A stretch of DNA of 64,000 nucleotides from Moniliella sp. 'wahieum' (GCA_003971905.1 RSEE01000108.1:62001-126000), one strand, 5' to 3'. Shown: positions 32,865 through 45,588, counted from the first letter of the stretch. Program-made: numbers and translations. The notes: generated by a model not told the origin, from the sequence alone.

Positions 32865-35800
32865 CCCCCGCTGACGGAGGGCCCAGTCATGTGGACTGGA
32901 TCCATCTCGACGCGGAGTTGAGCAAGATGGCTTGTCAGGGCGGGACGGCCGAGAGGCTTGAGGACGTCCGCTGGGTTCCTTTCGCCGGGGATGTGTACAA
33001 GTATGGCCTCGCCCGAGTCCACGTGTTGCCGTACATTGTGGTACCGGATCTTCAGCTCTCGGAGCTTGCCGGTGCTGCCAAATTGTGGGCGAGATCGACG
33101 ACAGACTTATTGTCGCAATACCAATGAATGGGTGTACCCTCGCCGATGGCCCCAAGCTCGATCATGATGTTCTTGACATAGTTGGCGTCAACCAGTCCAT
33201 CATATCCTGCCGTATTCGGCGGCGGCGGTACTGGTAACGCTCTTCGGCTGAAGAATGGATCGCCACGACACCGGCACACCGTACACCATCAGTAGGCATC
33301 CAGATGTGGAGCGTGCCTGGATGGGATCTCCCGCCAAGTCGGAATCTGTATACAGCGCAATGGCCGGTGCATCTGATGTTGGGGTCAACCTCAGGCCCTT
33401 TCCTCGAGTATGGTACAGGTAGCGAAGGAAGTCATCGACTGCTTGATGATGCTGCTGCGATGGGTCGGCAGCGGCTCTGCTGAGGGCCGTGATAGCGAAG
33501 AGGGAGTCAGGCCGGCCCATTCGTGCAGCCCACAGTCCCGATCCGATCTTCCCGATATGCCTTGCGCAAGGCTGGGAGGGATGGGGTTCAGGGTCGGCAC
33601 GGGCGGTATCATCCGTACGGGATGTGGGAGAGTCCGGATCCACGGGCTTTGATGTGGTGCTTTGCCACCACTTTCCTCGATGAACTTTGGTTGGCTCAGG
33701 TACAGCTCCCCACCGATCCGATCGTATTGGCATCCCAGGTGGTAGTGAAGGGGACCGTTACCACGAACATCAATGTGTGTGTTTATCTCGGCCATAAACT
33801 CCTCGTACTTTTGGTGTGACTTGCATGCGAGGAGCAGATCGTCGGTGTGGACCGCCAGGAGGATCTGCTCACCCGGTGGTGCAGCGCGCACGAACAAGCA
33901 GGGCTCGGTCAAGCTTTGCGTGAAGCCGAGCTTGTCACGCAGCAGGTTCCGGATGTATCGTGCCCAGTTTGCTCCGCTCTGATGTAGCCCGTATAGACTC
34001 TTCTTGAGACGCCACACGCGACCACCCGCTTCGGGGAAGTAGGGGGGTGGGCGGATGTAGACTGCTTCTTCGAGGGGGGCGTTCAGGTACGCTGCATTGA
34101 CGTCCGCCGAGAAGAGGCCAAACTTAACTTCTCGGCCAGCACGACGAGGGTCAGGATGGCAGGTGTGCGCACCGATGGTGCGAACGTCTGGCCCCAAGTC
34201 TCGGCCGATTGTTGGTGTCCGCCCGCGACAAAGCGCGCGCGGTGGCGCAGGAACCGGCCCTCGGCGTCCGTCTTTGTGGTGATGCGCCATAGTCCTATGA
34301 GGATTTGTGCACCCGGTGGTGGGTACGTAGCCTCGTAGGTGCCGTATCGCGCGAGTGTGGCCACCTCGTCGGCCATAGCCTGCTTGACCATGGCAAAGGA
34401 GGGGTGAGTCTCGAGACCCTTGAGCGTCTTGGGAGCGAGGGGTACGCCATCCTTGGTGAGCTGAACCGTGTCCGGGTGGATGGGTGCGCTGAGAGCAGTC
34501 ATGGCGGCGTATTCGGGACATGGGTGCTGCCGCGGCTGGCGGAGTAGGGTTAGCGTCTTTTTCACTGTCGATTTTAATTTGAGGTGATTTGGAGATGTCG
34601 GGTGGGAAGTGGTCGGGGTGGAGATGGGGGTAGATGGCGTTGCCCCATTTGTACGGTTTCGACCAGCGGTAGGTGAAGGTACCCAGGGATGGTTGGTATG
34701 TGGCGAAGAGCCATCCCTTTGATCCGCGCTGATGGTGGTATCCTACCAGCATACCTTCCTCTGCCCGCGCGCTGAGCTTGTGCTCGCGGCGTGACTCGGG
34801 CAGATGGAGGTATGCAACGCGGCCAAAGGGTTGCATCGGTAACGAGTATGCGTGGCCTTTGTATCGCTCAAATCGCGATTTGTTGTCTTCCCCGGATGTT
34901 TTGAGTGGCATTTGGTTTTGGGTGAAGCACGCAGCGTGGAGGCTGTGTTCCCACCAGTCCGACGTCGGAAGACCTGTACCCAAGAGCAACTGCCTTGCAC
35001 GAGTCGTTATGGTTCGGATGGCACGCTCAGCCACACCGTTGCTAGCACTCTGCCCCGGGATTGTCCGTTCTGACGTGATGCCTTGCTCGTCCAGAAAAGG
35101 TTGCAGTGCGCTTGTCAATTCGGGGGCGTTGTCCGTGCGCAAAGTCCGCAGCAGTCTGTCCGGGCCGTAGCGTTGCTCCCGCAATATGAGGTTCCGCAGT
35201 TCCTTCGTTGCAGCGCCCTTTGTCGGGATCGCTGTGGTGAAGACGTACCGCGTGAAGTCATCAACGGCGACGAGGGCGTATCCGTGCCCCATGCCGGTTA
35301 CCCGGGGGAGGTCTACTACGTCGACGTGGAGGACCTCGAAAGGTCTTTGGATCGGAGGCGGTCCCGGCTCGGATGGGGCGATGCTGTCGCTAGTGCCACC
35401 GCGCATGTTGGGCAATCCCACTCTGAACGACAGAGGGAGATATGCTTGGCTGTGACGCGGAGGCCTGCGGTTTCCGATCGTGTAAGCCAGGGGAGGAGGT
35501 CGATGGCTGCGTGGTTCCAGCGTTTGTGGGCTTTAGAGACGTGGTCCAGGGCCAGGGATGCTGCGAGGGAGTTTGGGGTTGAGGGTGGGTCGGCCGGTTT
35601 GATCGGTTTGGTCGCCATGGCCCGCAGGGGTGTGGGTGGCGTTCGCGGGTTGTGTAAGATCGTGAATTGATAGTCACTGCCGGTTACTTTTCGTAGGGTG
35701 GATCCTGGGTTACCAAGCCAGATACCCTTCTGGTGTGGGGCGAAGTATGATGCGATTCCGGTGTTCGACAGGTGTGCTACACTGACGAGATTTCGGCTGA

Positions 35801-37330
35801 AACGGGGCATGTATAGGCTGTTGGGGAGTTTTATCTCCATTTGGTGTCCTCCTAAGCATCGGATACGGATTGTGGCCGTGCCTCGTCCTTCCGCCTTTAC
35901 ATGTGTCCCGTTAGCAACCTCTATCTCGTCGTCGCAAGGGGTCATGGATGTGAAGACGGATTGTCTTTCCAAATGGATGGGAATGCCCCACTGTCATATA
36001 ATGCCCGGATGATTCGCATTTCGCCCCCGAGTTCCTAGTAGTCAGCTGTGCCGCATCAACGTCAATCACTTCAGACTCGGGAGAGCTCGCTCTCTGAGCG
36101 ACGTGAGCGTTGGCTCGGCCTGGGTTGCGCGGAGGGACAACAGGTTTATTAGACGTCGCGCTGCGCCAGGGTTGGTTGGTGCGGTCTTGCCCCTTGGTCT
36201 TTGTGTCCGCGAGGTTGTCGTCGCCGGCTTTGCCCCCGCTGGAGTTTTTTCCCCGCTGGTGGGTCGTCCCCCGCTGTCGGGTCGAGTCCAAGGCGTTCCT
36301 CCGTTGACCGGCTTGCCTCCGTTTCTCTTCCTTTCTCCACCGGGATACGTGGCGGCTGGTATGTCCATCACGGCCTGCCGTAACTTGTCTAGACTCGAGC
36401 GCTCTTCACGCTGGCGAATGCTCATGTCGCGTAAGCCGAGTAGGATCCCAGTGCGTTCCTGCTCTTCCGTAAGTGGGATGCCCGCTCGCGTCAGGCTTGC
36501 ACTGATCTCTTCCATGTAGTCGAGGTAGTCTCGACCCGATCGGTTCCTTGGTCGGCCGAAAAGTAGCGAATGAGTAGAGGCCCTCTGTTTGCGGTAGGCG
36601 TATATCCATACCGCTGACGCAGCATGTTCAGCGTGTCCTGGGTGCATGATATTCGTGGTGGGTGCGGATCGTCCGGAAGAGGGTTGACGGCATGGCTTCC
36701 CTAAGAAGGTTGTGCAAGCGTCTGTCGAGGTCCTCGGTGAAGTAGCGGGAGCTGCGACCATTCTGGACGACGTCGCTTGCGTGGGGGTGGGCATCTGTTA
36801 TCGCGAAGAGAAATTCGTCTTCCCAAGCGCTGTAGGCGGACGGGTTTGTTCAGATCAGGCCACTTGATATTCTTGGTGGGAGACTCGCGTAGTGATCTGT
36901 AAAGGTCGTACTCGGGTCGCGAGGCTGCGCCTGTAGGTGCCCCCAAAGTTGCGTTGGGTTGAGTTTCCATTTGGTGGATGTTTTGCACCACAAAATTCGT
37001 AGCCCGTCGAACCCAGTTTGTCGTGATAGACGTAGGTTCGTCCTTCCATCCAAGCCACTCGGCTCTGTCGTGTATAGCTCTGTTGATCTTCTCTTTAACG
37101 ACATCGATGTCGTTCGTCTTCTTGAACCACAGGTGCGCTTCGGCGCAAAGCATCATGAGTTCCTCGTTGTCGGTGCCAATCGGTGGCGGATCGCGACCGG
37201 TTGGTGTCCAGTAATCGCGCTTGTTCACCATTGTGGTGTCGCTGACCGAGAGATCGGTGTTAGCGTTGGCGCCCATGGTTGTGGGTGTAGTTTTGGCCAG
37301 CTCAGGGATGAGCAGATAAGGATGTAACTC

Positions 37331-37490
37331 TGTCGGCCTCGCTACTACCACAGAATGTGAGCACTGAACGTCGTATTTGACTAAGAAGCTTCTGCGACTG
37401 ACTCGTCCAGAAGACTGGTGCGAGCTCGGAAGGAATGAAAGCTGACTCACGTGACTCAGGGTCCGCGCGGTCCTAGGACGGATGTCAACA
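37331..37490 (-). repeat. Copia LTR, right copy (5' LTR of the element)
   Basis: 160 bp direct repeat, partner of 32706-32864. The target duplication CCTGG follows immediately. The adjacent internal sequence (GAGTTACAT on the minus strand) occupies the primer-binding position; I could not assign a tRNA. Confidence 0.95.
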
Positions 37491-37495
37491 CCTGG

Positions 37496-38144
37496 TCTCC
37501 GTAATGCCCACGGAGACAGCGCCCCCCCAATCATTGCTGTCCAAGGGTATCGTCTGCTGGCCTCTTGTGCACGCGATGGGATCTCCATATCCATCTGGGG
37601 ATGCGCCCAGGGGCGACGGGCGGGCCGCAATGGCGCAAGAGACCGAGGGTCAGAGGCCATCCCAGCTGTGGCAAGCTCGCTTTGGAGTGTGGTCGGGCGG
37701 GCGGAAGCTTGTGGAGGGGCCAGCGGACAGGACACCGCTGTGCTGTGCTGTGCTGTGCTGTGCTGCGCCGAGCCGAAGGCGGGCGAGCCTGGTTAGATAA
37801 GCAGCTGGCCCCGGGCGGCGAGGCGAGGCGAGGCGCGGCACGGGGCGAGTGTGGATGCGCGGGCGGCCGGCGGGTGCTGCGCGGCGCGCGGGCAGTGTAC
37901 GGGCGCCGGGGTTGATGGGTGATGGGGCGCGCAGGGCGGGGGCAGTGTGCGCGCGCGTGTGACGGCTGATGCGAGGGCCGCGGGCGACACAGGCGCCGTG
38001 CGGGCGCGCCTGCCCGGCGTCGGCTGCTCCCCGCCTGCGTTCGGCGGGCGGCCGCAACAGAGCGCCGCCGCTTCGGCCGCTTGCTGCCCACACCGTCCGT
38101 GTGCTGAGCGTGTGCGGCTTTGCGTGCTCGCTGCGTCCCCCACC
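37496..38144. promoter_or_regulatory. Upstream region of the SWIB gene
   Basis: About 650 bp, very GC-rich, with a (TGTGC)n run at 37739-37763 and GGCGAGGCGAGGCG at 37817-37831. No gene is recognised. The copia element ends about 650 bp before the start codon. Confidence 0.4.
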
Positions 38145-39175
38145 ATGAGCGTCGACGACCTCCGCCCCTTTGTCATGGACATCCTCCACCGCAGCGACCT
38201 CACCCAGATCAGCTCCAAGGCCGTCCGCAACACCCTCGGCTCCCGCTACGCCGGCCAGATCCCCCCCGGCATCGAGCTCGACGGCGCCCACAAAAAGGAG
38301 GTCACCGCCCTGATCAAGGACTGCTTCCACCGCATCAGCGACCCCCCCCCGCCCTCCGACGCCGCCCCCGGCGGCCTCTCGCTCCCCGGCACCGGCGGCG
38401 TCCGCGGCGGCCTGCCCGCCGAGGCCGAGGCCAAGCCCAAGCCCAAGCCCAAACCCAAGGGCAAGAAGCGCTCCGCGCCCGACAGCGAAGAGGGTGCGTC
38501 GTCCAAGCCGGCCAAGAAGACGGCGCGCAAGAAGAAGGCCAAGGAGCCCGAGGACCCCAACGCGCCCCCAAAGCCCAAGCGGCCTGTCAACCCCAACAAC
38601 CCTTTCAATCGCCCTTTGATCCTCGACGAGGCGCTGCGCGAGGTGTGCGGCGTGGACGAGGCGCCGCGATATGGCATTGTCAAGCTCATCTGGGTGTACA
38701 TTAAGGGCAACAAGTTGCAGGACCCCAACAATGGACGGACGGTATGTGGATGTGGATGTGGCTCTGGCTGATGGTGTGGATCGCACTGGCTAACTGCGTT
38801 TTTTTTCTTCTTCTTCTCTTGTGCTGGCCGACAGATCATCTGCGACGACAAGATGCTGGCCATCTTTGGCAAACCAAAAGTCGAGTACGTGCCTTGTTTC
38901 CCTTGTCAGGACGCAATGACTAACCCTGCGTACCTCTCCTTTGTCTCCCTTGTGCGCTCGTGTTCGTTTGGCTGCGCAGCTCGTTTGAAATCGTCAAGGT
39001 ACGTGTTAGCCACCCTGGCTTGCCTGCCTGCTCATAGCCTCCAGGATGACCCTGGCTAACCTGCGTGCTTTCCCTCTCCCTACAGCTTCTGGGCTCGCAC
39101 ATCACCCCCAAGCCCATTCCTCCAGGCGGCTTCCCCGTGCCCTCCGACGGTGGGGAGGAGGGTGAGGAGGCGTAA
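38145..39175 (+). CDS. DEK_C / SWIB-MDM2 domain protein (Uaf30/Tri1-like)
   Basis: Four exons: 38145-38741, 38835-38884, 38980-38998 and 39086-39175, with introns of 93, 95 and 87 bp and donors GTATGT, GTACGT and GTACGT. Residues 1-65 form a DEK C-terminal-like domain (LRPFVMDILHRSDLTQISSK AVRNTLGSRYAG). A Lys/Pro-rich linker (KPKPKPKPKGKK, KKTARKKKAK) follows, then the SWIB fold (FNRPLILDEALREVCGVDEA PRYGIVKLIWVYIKGNKLQD, IICDDKMLAIFGK, SFEIVKLLGSHI). In yeast this architecture occurs in Uaf30, an upstream activation factor subunit for rDNA transcription, and its paralogue Tri1. No frame break is seen. The exon as short as 19 bp is notable. Probably a nuclear or nucleolar transcription factor. 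Confidence 0.9.
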
Positions 39176-39765
39176 AATGAGGGGATGGCGGGGGTGCGGC
39201 GACGTCCCCGGGCCGTCCAATTCGTGTCCTAACCTGCTCCTCCTCCCACCCCCCCCCCCCCCCCCCCCTGCTCTCCTGTGGGGATTCCCTCTGTCCAGGA
39301 CCCAAGAGCAGGACCAGGACGCGGACCCGGACCAGAACCCAGACCAAGACCAAGACCAAGACCCCAGCCCAAGCCCGTTGATTCTCCCTCGCCTGGCGCC
39401 GCCTTTGTGGCGGCTGCTGCTCCCCCTTGTAGCGCTTGTCCTGTTGCCTTGATTTTCTCTCTCTTTGCCCCGCTGCCCCCTCGTGGTGCGCCTGTCGTTG
39501 TTCCTGGATGCGGGTGCGCGGGACGGGGGCGGTGCGCTTGTCGCCAATGTATCGATGGATTTGACAGGAGAGAATAGGATGGGATGGGGTAGGACGAGAG
39601 GAGGGGATAGAATGGGATACCCCGGAACAACGTGACAATGGCCGATGTGAAAGTTGCCGGGCGGAAGAGGCGGAACGAGGTGGGGCTTCCAATCCGCACG
39701 CGGCGGACCACCACCTTCTTGTGTTTTGATTTGTGCGGCTGTTCTTCTGAGCCCCCCGACGCCCG
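39176..39765. other. Intergenic region with a long C run
   Basis: 590 bp between the SWIB stop and the next start codon. It contains an uninterrupted C run at about 39250-39268, a GACCAGGAC-type repeat (39310-39365) and a purine-rich GGATGGGATGGGGTAGG stretch near 39575-39595. No gene. Confidence 0.5.
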
Positions 39766-42700
39766 ATGCCGCTGCCTGTGCGCGCTGCTGCCTGGCGGGT
39801 CGCCCGCCGCAGCTGCCCGCCCGCCGCCGCCCGCCTCCTCCGCCGCGCGCGCTCGCCACCTCCCCCCCACCCGCTCCCCCGCCGCCGACCCCGACCCGCC
39901 GCCGCCGCCGCCGCCGCCGCCGCCTCCCTCTTCGAGGAGCGCGCGCCCGACTACGACCAGCACCAGGCCCGCGTCGCCCGCGCCCCCCCGCCATCGACTC
40001 CCCCGCCGCCGCCCTCGCCGCCATCCTCGCCCAGTCCCACCCCGACGACCAGCAGCTGAGCCAGGCCAACACCATCCTCGCCGAGCTCTCCGCCACCGGC
40101 GCCCAGGTCGAGCCCCACCCCGACTTTATCCGCCTCGCCGCCACCGCTGCCCGCCAGGCCGTCCACCTCGCCTTCTCCGACCCTGCGGCCCGCACCAACG
40201 GCACCCAGCTCCGCAAGCTCCAGCAGGCGCTTGCCTGGATCGTGCTCAGCACCCCGCGCCTGGGCCCGCGCTTGATCGAGGAGCAGCAGCTGGCTGACGA
40301 TCCGTTGCAGGAGACCGTCTTGCTGCTGCTCCAGGCCACCGAGTCGCCCACGCCAGCGGAGCGGGTCCTGTTGTACCAGTTGGCGCTGGTGCTGATGCAC
40401 AAGAACATGGTCCGCTTTGCGCTGCTCGAGCGCGTGGTGGAGCAGATTGCCTACCTGCCGCCGATCGTGTCGGTCAACTATGCGCCACCGGCAATGCAAG
40501 AGGACTGGCGGTCGTGGTGCACCGAGCTGGTGGAGAAGTTGGCGGACCAAGTGCCGCCGGGTCCGGACCAGGAACGGGTGCTGACTCTGCACGACAAGCT
40601 TGACCGCTACCTCTTCCCCACCCACCATGCCGTCAATGTCATCTCGCCCTTTATGGGCGACCACGTGGAGCTGGCGCAACGGTTAGAGCTCTTTTTGGCC
40701 AACGTCTACTTGGGTGGCAGCTCGCTCATCACGCCCGAGCTACTGCTGGCCTGTTTGCCCAAGCATGACGTCGACTCGCTCCTTCGTCTCACGGCGCGCT
40801 CGGGACCGGCCGAAACGGTACGTGACTGAGATGGAAGCGTGGCTGTTCCACAAGGCAGTCACGATCCACGTCAAAGCGCCCGATGTGGCCCGGATAGATG
40901 CCGCGTACGCCGTGTGGGTTCGCACGCTGCGTGCGCTCACCGAGCAGGGCAACCGCGACTTGATCCAGATGGCCAAGACCTACCCGGTCGCCGACTTGCC
41001 CAAGACGATGCGCAACCTGATGCCCAGTCCGAAACAGCAGGAGGCGTCGAACGCGAGTCAGCTCGCTGACGACCAAGAGGCGGCAGCGCAAACGGCAGCC
41101 GAGGCCGAACCGGCGCTGCTGGGCCAAACGCTAGCCAGTATGGCACCGATGCTGGACCCGTCGCAGTGGAAAGGGTTTGAGGACTTGGTGGTGGAGCCAG
41201 CTCCACGTGTACCGATCAAGTTGGGCGCACGGGAGATGATGTTGGGGATTGGGTTTGACACGTTTTTGACCATCTGGAGTCTGGTGCACCGTGAAGTGAT
41301 GGCGCCGGGTGAGAATACGGGCCAGCCAACGCCGTCGTGGGACTTGACCGTGCACGACGAGGCGCGATCGACCCTGTACCACTCGCGTGCTCGCTCGATC
41401 TTGGCCGACATGACGGAGTTGGAGATTCGACCGATGGAGAAGGAGTGGTCAATGGTATTGGACGCGTACTTGACCGCGGGTAAGGAGTACCGTAACCATG
41501 CGCGTCGGCTGGCCTCGCGCTTTGGCGTGATCGATCCCGACGCAGTGGCCAACTGGGCATGGAAGCAATCCGTGCTCAGCCCGGACGAAGGGTCTGCGCT
41601 GAACGGGCAGGGGGAAAATGCGATGCCAACGCAGCTGCCTCCGCACCTGGCCCCGCCGCCACCCAAGTCGCCTGCACTGGCAGCCGCGCGCAAGCTGGTG
41701 GCCATCACCACGCCCGACCCGGTTCTGGAGCAAGCCTTGGCACTGTTCAAGCCCGAGGGACCAGCGACGCTGGCCATGCGTTCGTCAGCGTTGATGCATG
41801 CCCTGCACACGACCAAACGCCGTGGCGGGCGAATGATGTTGGAGGCACATGCGATGTTTGATGCCATGTGGGACTATGTGGTGAAGAATGAGCGGATTGG
41901 TCTGCCCAACCTGCCCCATTCGCCGCCCGCGGGGGCGCAGGAGGAAGGCGGATCTGTGGCGGAAGCGTCGGATGTGGCGGATGCGGACTATGGGGTCGAT
42001 GGGATCGATAAGGCCGATGCACCGAGCGAGGCGAGAGCACTGCCACAGCGTCCTTGACGCCCTTGTCGTCGCAGGCCCAGCCGTCGGAGTTTGCAACGGA
42101 CGAAGCGCAGACCAAAGCACTGTTCAAGTTCCTGCTCGACACGCTCCAGCTGCCCATGGGCGGTCGGGTGCGGCTGCCGCGCGAACCGTACCGTGACGGT
42201 GTGCCGCCCAGCAAGTTTACTCGGCTTCAGTTCCTCCGTCGACCGGCGGGGCATGTGATGCGATCGTTTTTCGAGAATGCGTTGTGGCTCGCGTTGCGCG
42301 CGGACGAGCCGCCGGTGCTGATCCGGATGGACCAGCGTGGGCTTACCTGGTTCACCAAAATTGTGCTCTGGGCGCAGGACCACAACCAGCTGGACCAGCT
42401 GATTGACGCGGTAGAACGCTCGTCGAACCAAGTGGTTCGGTCCATCTTTAGTCGTGATCGTCAGATGCGCGAAGCGGCACGCGAGGCGCAGTTGACGCAG
42501 CCTGACGTGCCCCCCGAACGCAAGTTGACCAGTAAAGAGCGTCTGCTCCAACGCCGTCTGTTTGAGCAGAACCTGCTCCAGCGCATTCGCACCCTGCGCC
42601 AACGCCAAGGTATCCCGCTCAAGCCGGATGCTGCGCTGGAACAGCTCAAGCGCGACAACGAACAGCGTTTGGCCGAGATTCAATTGGAGCGCGTCCAGGC

Positions 42701-42803
42701 CGGCCTGCCGCCGTTCGACCCTTACGACGTGGCCCCGCCGCGGTCCGCAAGGAACAAGAACCGAGACGAGCAAGAGGCGCCGACAACGCGCACGTTTGCC
42801 TAA
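39766..42803 (+). CDS. Large helical protein, probably mitochondrial, family not recognised
   Basis: About 1,000 residues when three frame segments (39766-40040, 40040-40815, 40815-42050 and 42050-42803, two of them in the same frame) are read together. The start MPLPVRAAAWRVARRS...RLLRRARS is Arg/Ala-rich without acidic residues, typical of a mitochondrial presequence. The rest is mostly alpha-helical, with stretches such as VLLYQLALVLMHKNMVRFAL, KEWSMVLDAYLTAGKEYRNH and SALMHALHTTKRRGGRMMLE that resemble PPR-like helical pairs. The C-terminus is charged (RLLQRRLFEQNLLQRIRTLR). A role in mitochondrial RNA metabolism or translation is a guess from this architecture. Frame breaks near 40000, 40815 and 42050 fit the general indel pattern here. 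Confidence 0.6.
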
Positions 42804-44404
42804 CCTAGCTTGCCTCGCTTGCCTCGCTCGCTTGGATCGCGGTCTGGCGGACGCACAAGTGAATGGGCCTGCCGCGGCCTTGGATTGCTTGCCCCCGGCC
42901 TGCTTCGCCCTCGGTCCTATCAAACGTATGGTAACTGCCATCACACCCGCGACGGACGGACGTAGACCCAGTAGCTCGCTACGCGCATTTTCCCTATAGT
43001 CCTAGTATAGCACCCTCCCCCCTGGCCGCCATGGCCCTCTGCCATGCACTTCCCTCCCGACCCGGTCGGGGGACGCGCCTGGAGACACGGCCGGAGCCGA
43101 TCGGGTTGGATGCTAGCAGGGATAGAATGGGGTAGCAAGTTGGTCTCCACGCTGCGGTGCCTTCTCCTCTACCGACCGCCACCACACACCTTTTCCGTAC
43201 CGCTTTGGGAGGCTGCACTTACTGAGTACTCTGTATTCGCCCCGTGCTCGCCCGTAATGACCCCCCGGGCCGCAGCACAACACCGCTCCACCAAAGCAGA
43301 CAGGATGACCCAAAAGAATACCATTCGGCGCGGTACCCCACCCGCCCACCCCAAAAGGAAGTGCACGCATCACTGACGGAGGAATGCACGGTGGAGTGTC
43401 CAGATGTTACAGACGGTGCAGGAACTGTCACATCGGGGCCAAGGCGAGGGAGACCAGAGTCGAGACTAGGTTGAGGTATGGAGCAATCGCTCGGGGAAAG
43501 ATGCAAGAGGGGGGGACATGGTGCGAGGTGGAAGAAACAGACCCCCGTTGTACAGGTTCCCCCAAGGGCCCCACCTGCGAGAGGAACAGAGAGTTTGTTT
43601 ATTTCCATGGAAAGGGGACGTTCGGACGTTGCATATCCTCAAGCATGGCCGTGGCCATACATTCCCCGCGGCAGTGCTGATTTGCGCCGACATTTGTTGG
43701 TGGATGGGATGAAAAGTGGGCTTGGAGATCCCGACGGTGGACCCGGGCCTGCTCGCCAAACCAACTGTCGTTCGTGCCTCCGCGCCAACCACAGCACCCG
43801 TCGCAGAGAAACGCGCCACCGACACGCTCCCCAGCACCAGGCGTAGCAGCACAACCAGGCGGCGGTGCGGGCACGCGAAGCGGGCGAACGGGGGGTTCCA
43901 ATGGGGGACATCATACTATGGGGACGCGGTTAGACACCCCCGCCATCGCCAGATCCACACGGGGACCGGAGAATCAGGGCCTGATATTGCATTGCACATT
44001 TCACTTTGAACACGCCCCTGTTATCGCGTGTCGGGCCCCGATCATCGATCATCGATCACCGGTCATCCTGCACGCGGTAGCCAAGGCCTGGGCGCTTCGG
44101 CACCATCCTTCCTTGAGTGGCCCCATTGTCACCGTCGATCGCCTCCTCATCGGTCTGTCCCAGGGGGTACCGGTATGCGGCAGAACACACCCTCCCCTTC
44201 TTTCCTTTCTTCCAACCAAAACGACTTGCTCATATACCATCCGGCAACAGTACTGCACTATAGAATTCCCTTCTCTCCTATGAGGGTGCCACGGGTGCAC
44301 GACAGCCTGTTGCACTTGGCGCCTCTGCATTGCATGTCACAGGGCCGCTCGCTACCTTTTTGCATGGTGAGCACGGCTTGGGAAAACAGATCGAGGAATT
44401 GGAT
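42804..44404. other. 1.6-kb intergenic region, no gene recognised
   Basis: Lies between convergent genes. Contains ATCATCGATCATCGATCACC near 44040-44058. Several overlapping frames of 90-130 codons on both strands have no domain-like features. No LTR, tRNA or inverted terminal repeat was found by eye. Confidence 0.45.
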
Positions 44405-45588
44405 TTACTCCAGCAGGCCCTGGTCCTCGAGCGTCTTGAGCTCAGCAGGCTTCTTGAAGCCAGCCGCGTCAAACTGGGCCGTAGGCACACCCAGCTCAAA
44501 CAGCGTCGAGACAACCTTGGAGAAGTTCTTAAAGAACAAGCCTTCGTCCTTGGCGTACTTCTCCACCCAAGGCCGGAACTTGTCGTCCTCCGTCAGCGCA
44601 TAGTCCGTCTTGAGCATCATCAAGTTCTTGCCCTCGTTCTGCGCAGCTGAGGCGGGCCGGACCACTTGCGGTCGGTCCACTTCTCCTCGAGCAAGCGGAA
44701 AAAAGCTCATTGTTAAACGTCGTCGGGCTGTACTGCCACGGGCCATCAAAGCCTGAACGGTCCGTGTGGCAGCGGCCAAGCGCATGCGCGCCACTCAGGG
44801 TAACAATGTCTTGGTCGTTAAAGCCCATGCGGTGGAAAATGAAGCGGAGATGGTCCGCATGCTTGGTCCCGTCGGGCAAACGGCCGCGCGGGGGCGAGTC
44901 GGGCAGATCGCCATCCACACGGCCAGGGCGCCAAGGCACCTTGGGTCCGCCCAGCTCTTGCACCGCCGCCACACCGGCCAAGGTCCACAGGTCCCCGTAC
45001 GAAATCCAGGGGAAGTCCTTGTGCACCTCCTCTAGGTAGTCGCGCGCGACGACCAGGCCAGCGTTGGCGCCATCCTGCGCCTCGGGGTAGAAGCGCATCG
45101 TTGCATAGTTCGAACCGCCCGATTTGCTGTCCTTGTCGTACGTGCCGCTCGCGTGCCACGCGACGAAGCAGCACAGGGCCAAAGGATCCATCGTCGTACT
45201 CGGGGTCCTTGTCGAGACCCTTGGCAATCGCATTGTAGACCGCTTGGTAGTCCTTGAGGCTGCGCTTGCTAATGTGGGACACGTTGGCCTTGATCCGCTC
45301 GTCGCTCGGGCCGGTTGCATTGGCAAAGGGGTCGGGGCCTTCCTCGACGACGGCCTTCTTGGCATCGCGGGGGAGCAAGTACCAGCCAGCCGCGCCAGCA
45401 CCAAGCAAGCCGAGGCCGACCAGCAAGCCAGTGTTGCTGCCGGTGTCCTTGGAGGGTGAGGGGCCGCCGGGGGCGCCGTTCTGGGCAGCGGAACGGGCCG
45501 AGGAGGTGAAGGTGCGGGCGGCAGGAAGGGCGGTCGGGGCGCGGCGAACAACGCCACGGAGAGCAGTGGCCGAGCGCAGGGAAGCCAT
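44405..45588 (-). CDS. CCP1: Mitochondrial cytochrome c peroxidase
   Basis: Starts [20 protein letters not shown], a presequence, followed by a hydrophobic segment ([20 protein letters not shown]) that acts as the sorting signal in the family. The mature enzyme shows [10 protein letters not shown] and [12 protein letters not shown] (distal His), [40 protein letters not shown], the proximal-His motif [35 protein letters not shown], and the end [33 protein letters not shown]. It reduces hydrogen peroxide with cytochrome c in the intermembrane space. Frame breaks near 45165, 44885 and 44690 lie inside conserved sequence. No intron seen. Confidence 0.94.

Larger units (their letters stand above)
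32706..37490 (-). mobile_element. Ty1/copia LTR retrotransposon, young, interrupted
   Basis: About 4.8 kb, bounded by near-identical direct repeats (32706-32864 and 37331-37490) that start TGT and end ACA, with a 5-bp target duplication CCTGG at 32701-32705 and 37491-37495. Reading on the minus strand the order is gag-like region (about 36.0-37.3 kb), protease/GAG-pre-integrase (about 35.4-36.0), integrase (about 34.7-35.4), reverse transcriptase (about 33.4-34.4) and RNase H (about 32.9-33.4). Integrase before reverse transcriptase is the diagnostic order of copia (Pseudoviridae) elements. The coding part as assembled is broken, with roughly four to six interruptions, so it looks inactive in this sequence. 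The almost identical LTRs imply a very recent insertion. It lies between MCM7 and the SWIB gene, in the same orientation as MCM7. Confidence 0.95.

Noticed and set aside
2048-37490. LEDGF-like protein as a tether for the nearby copia element
   Set aside because: Attractive by analogy with LEDGF and lentiviral integrase, but the two loci merely share a window and nothing in the sequence shows an interaction motif.
42804-44404. Additional solo LTR or transposon in the 1.6-kb gap
   Set aside because: No TG...CA direct repeat, target duplication or similarity to the two LTR families was found by eye.
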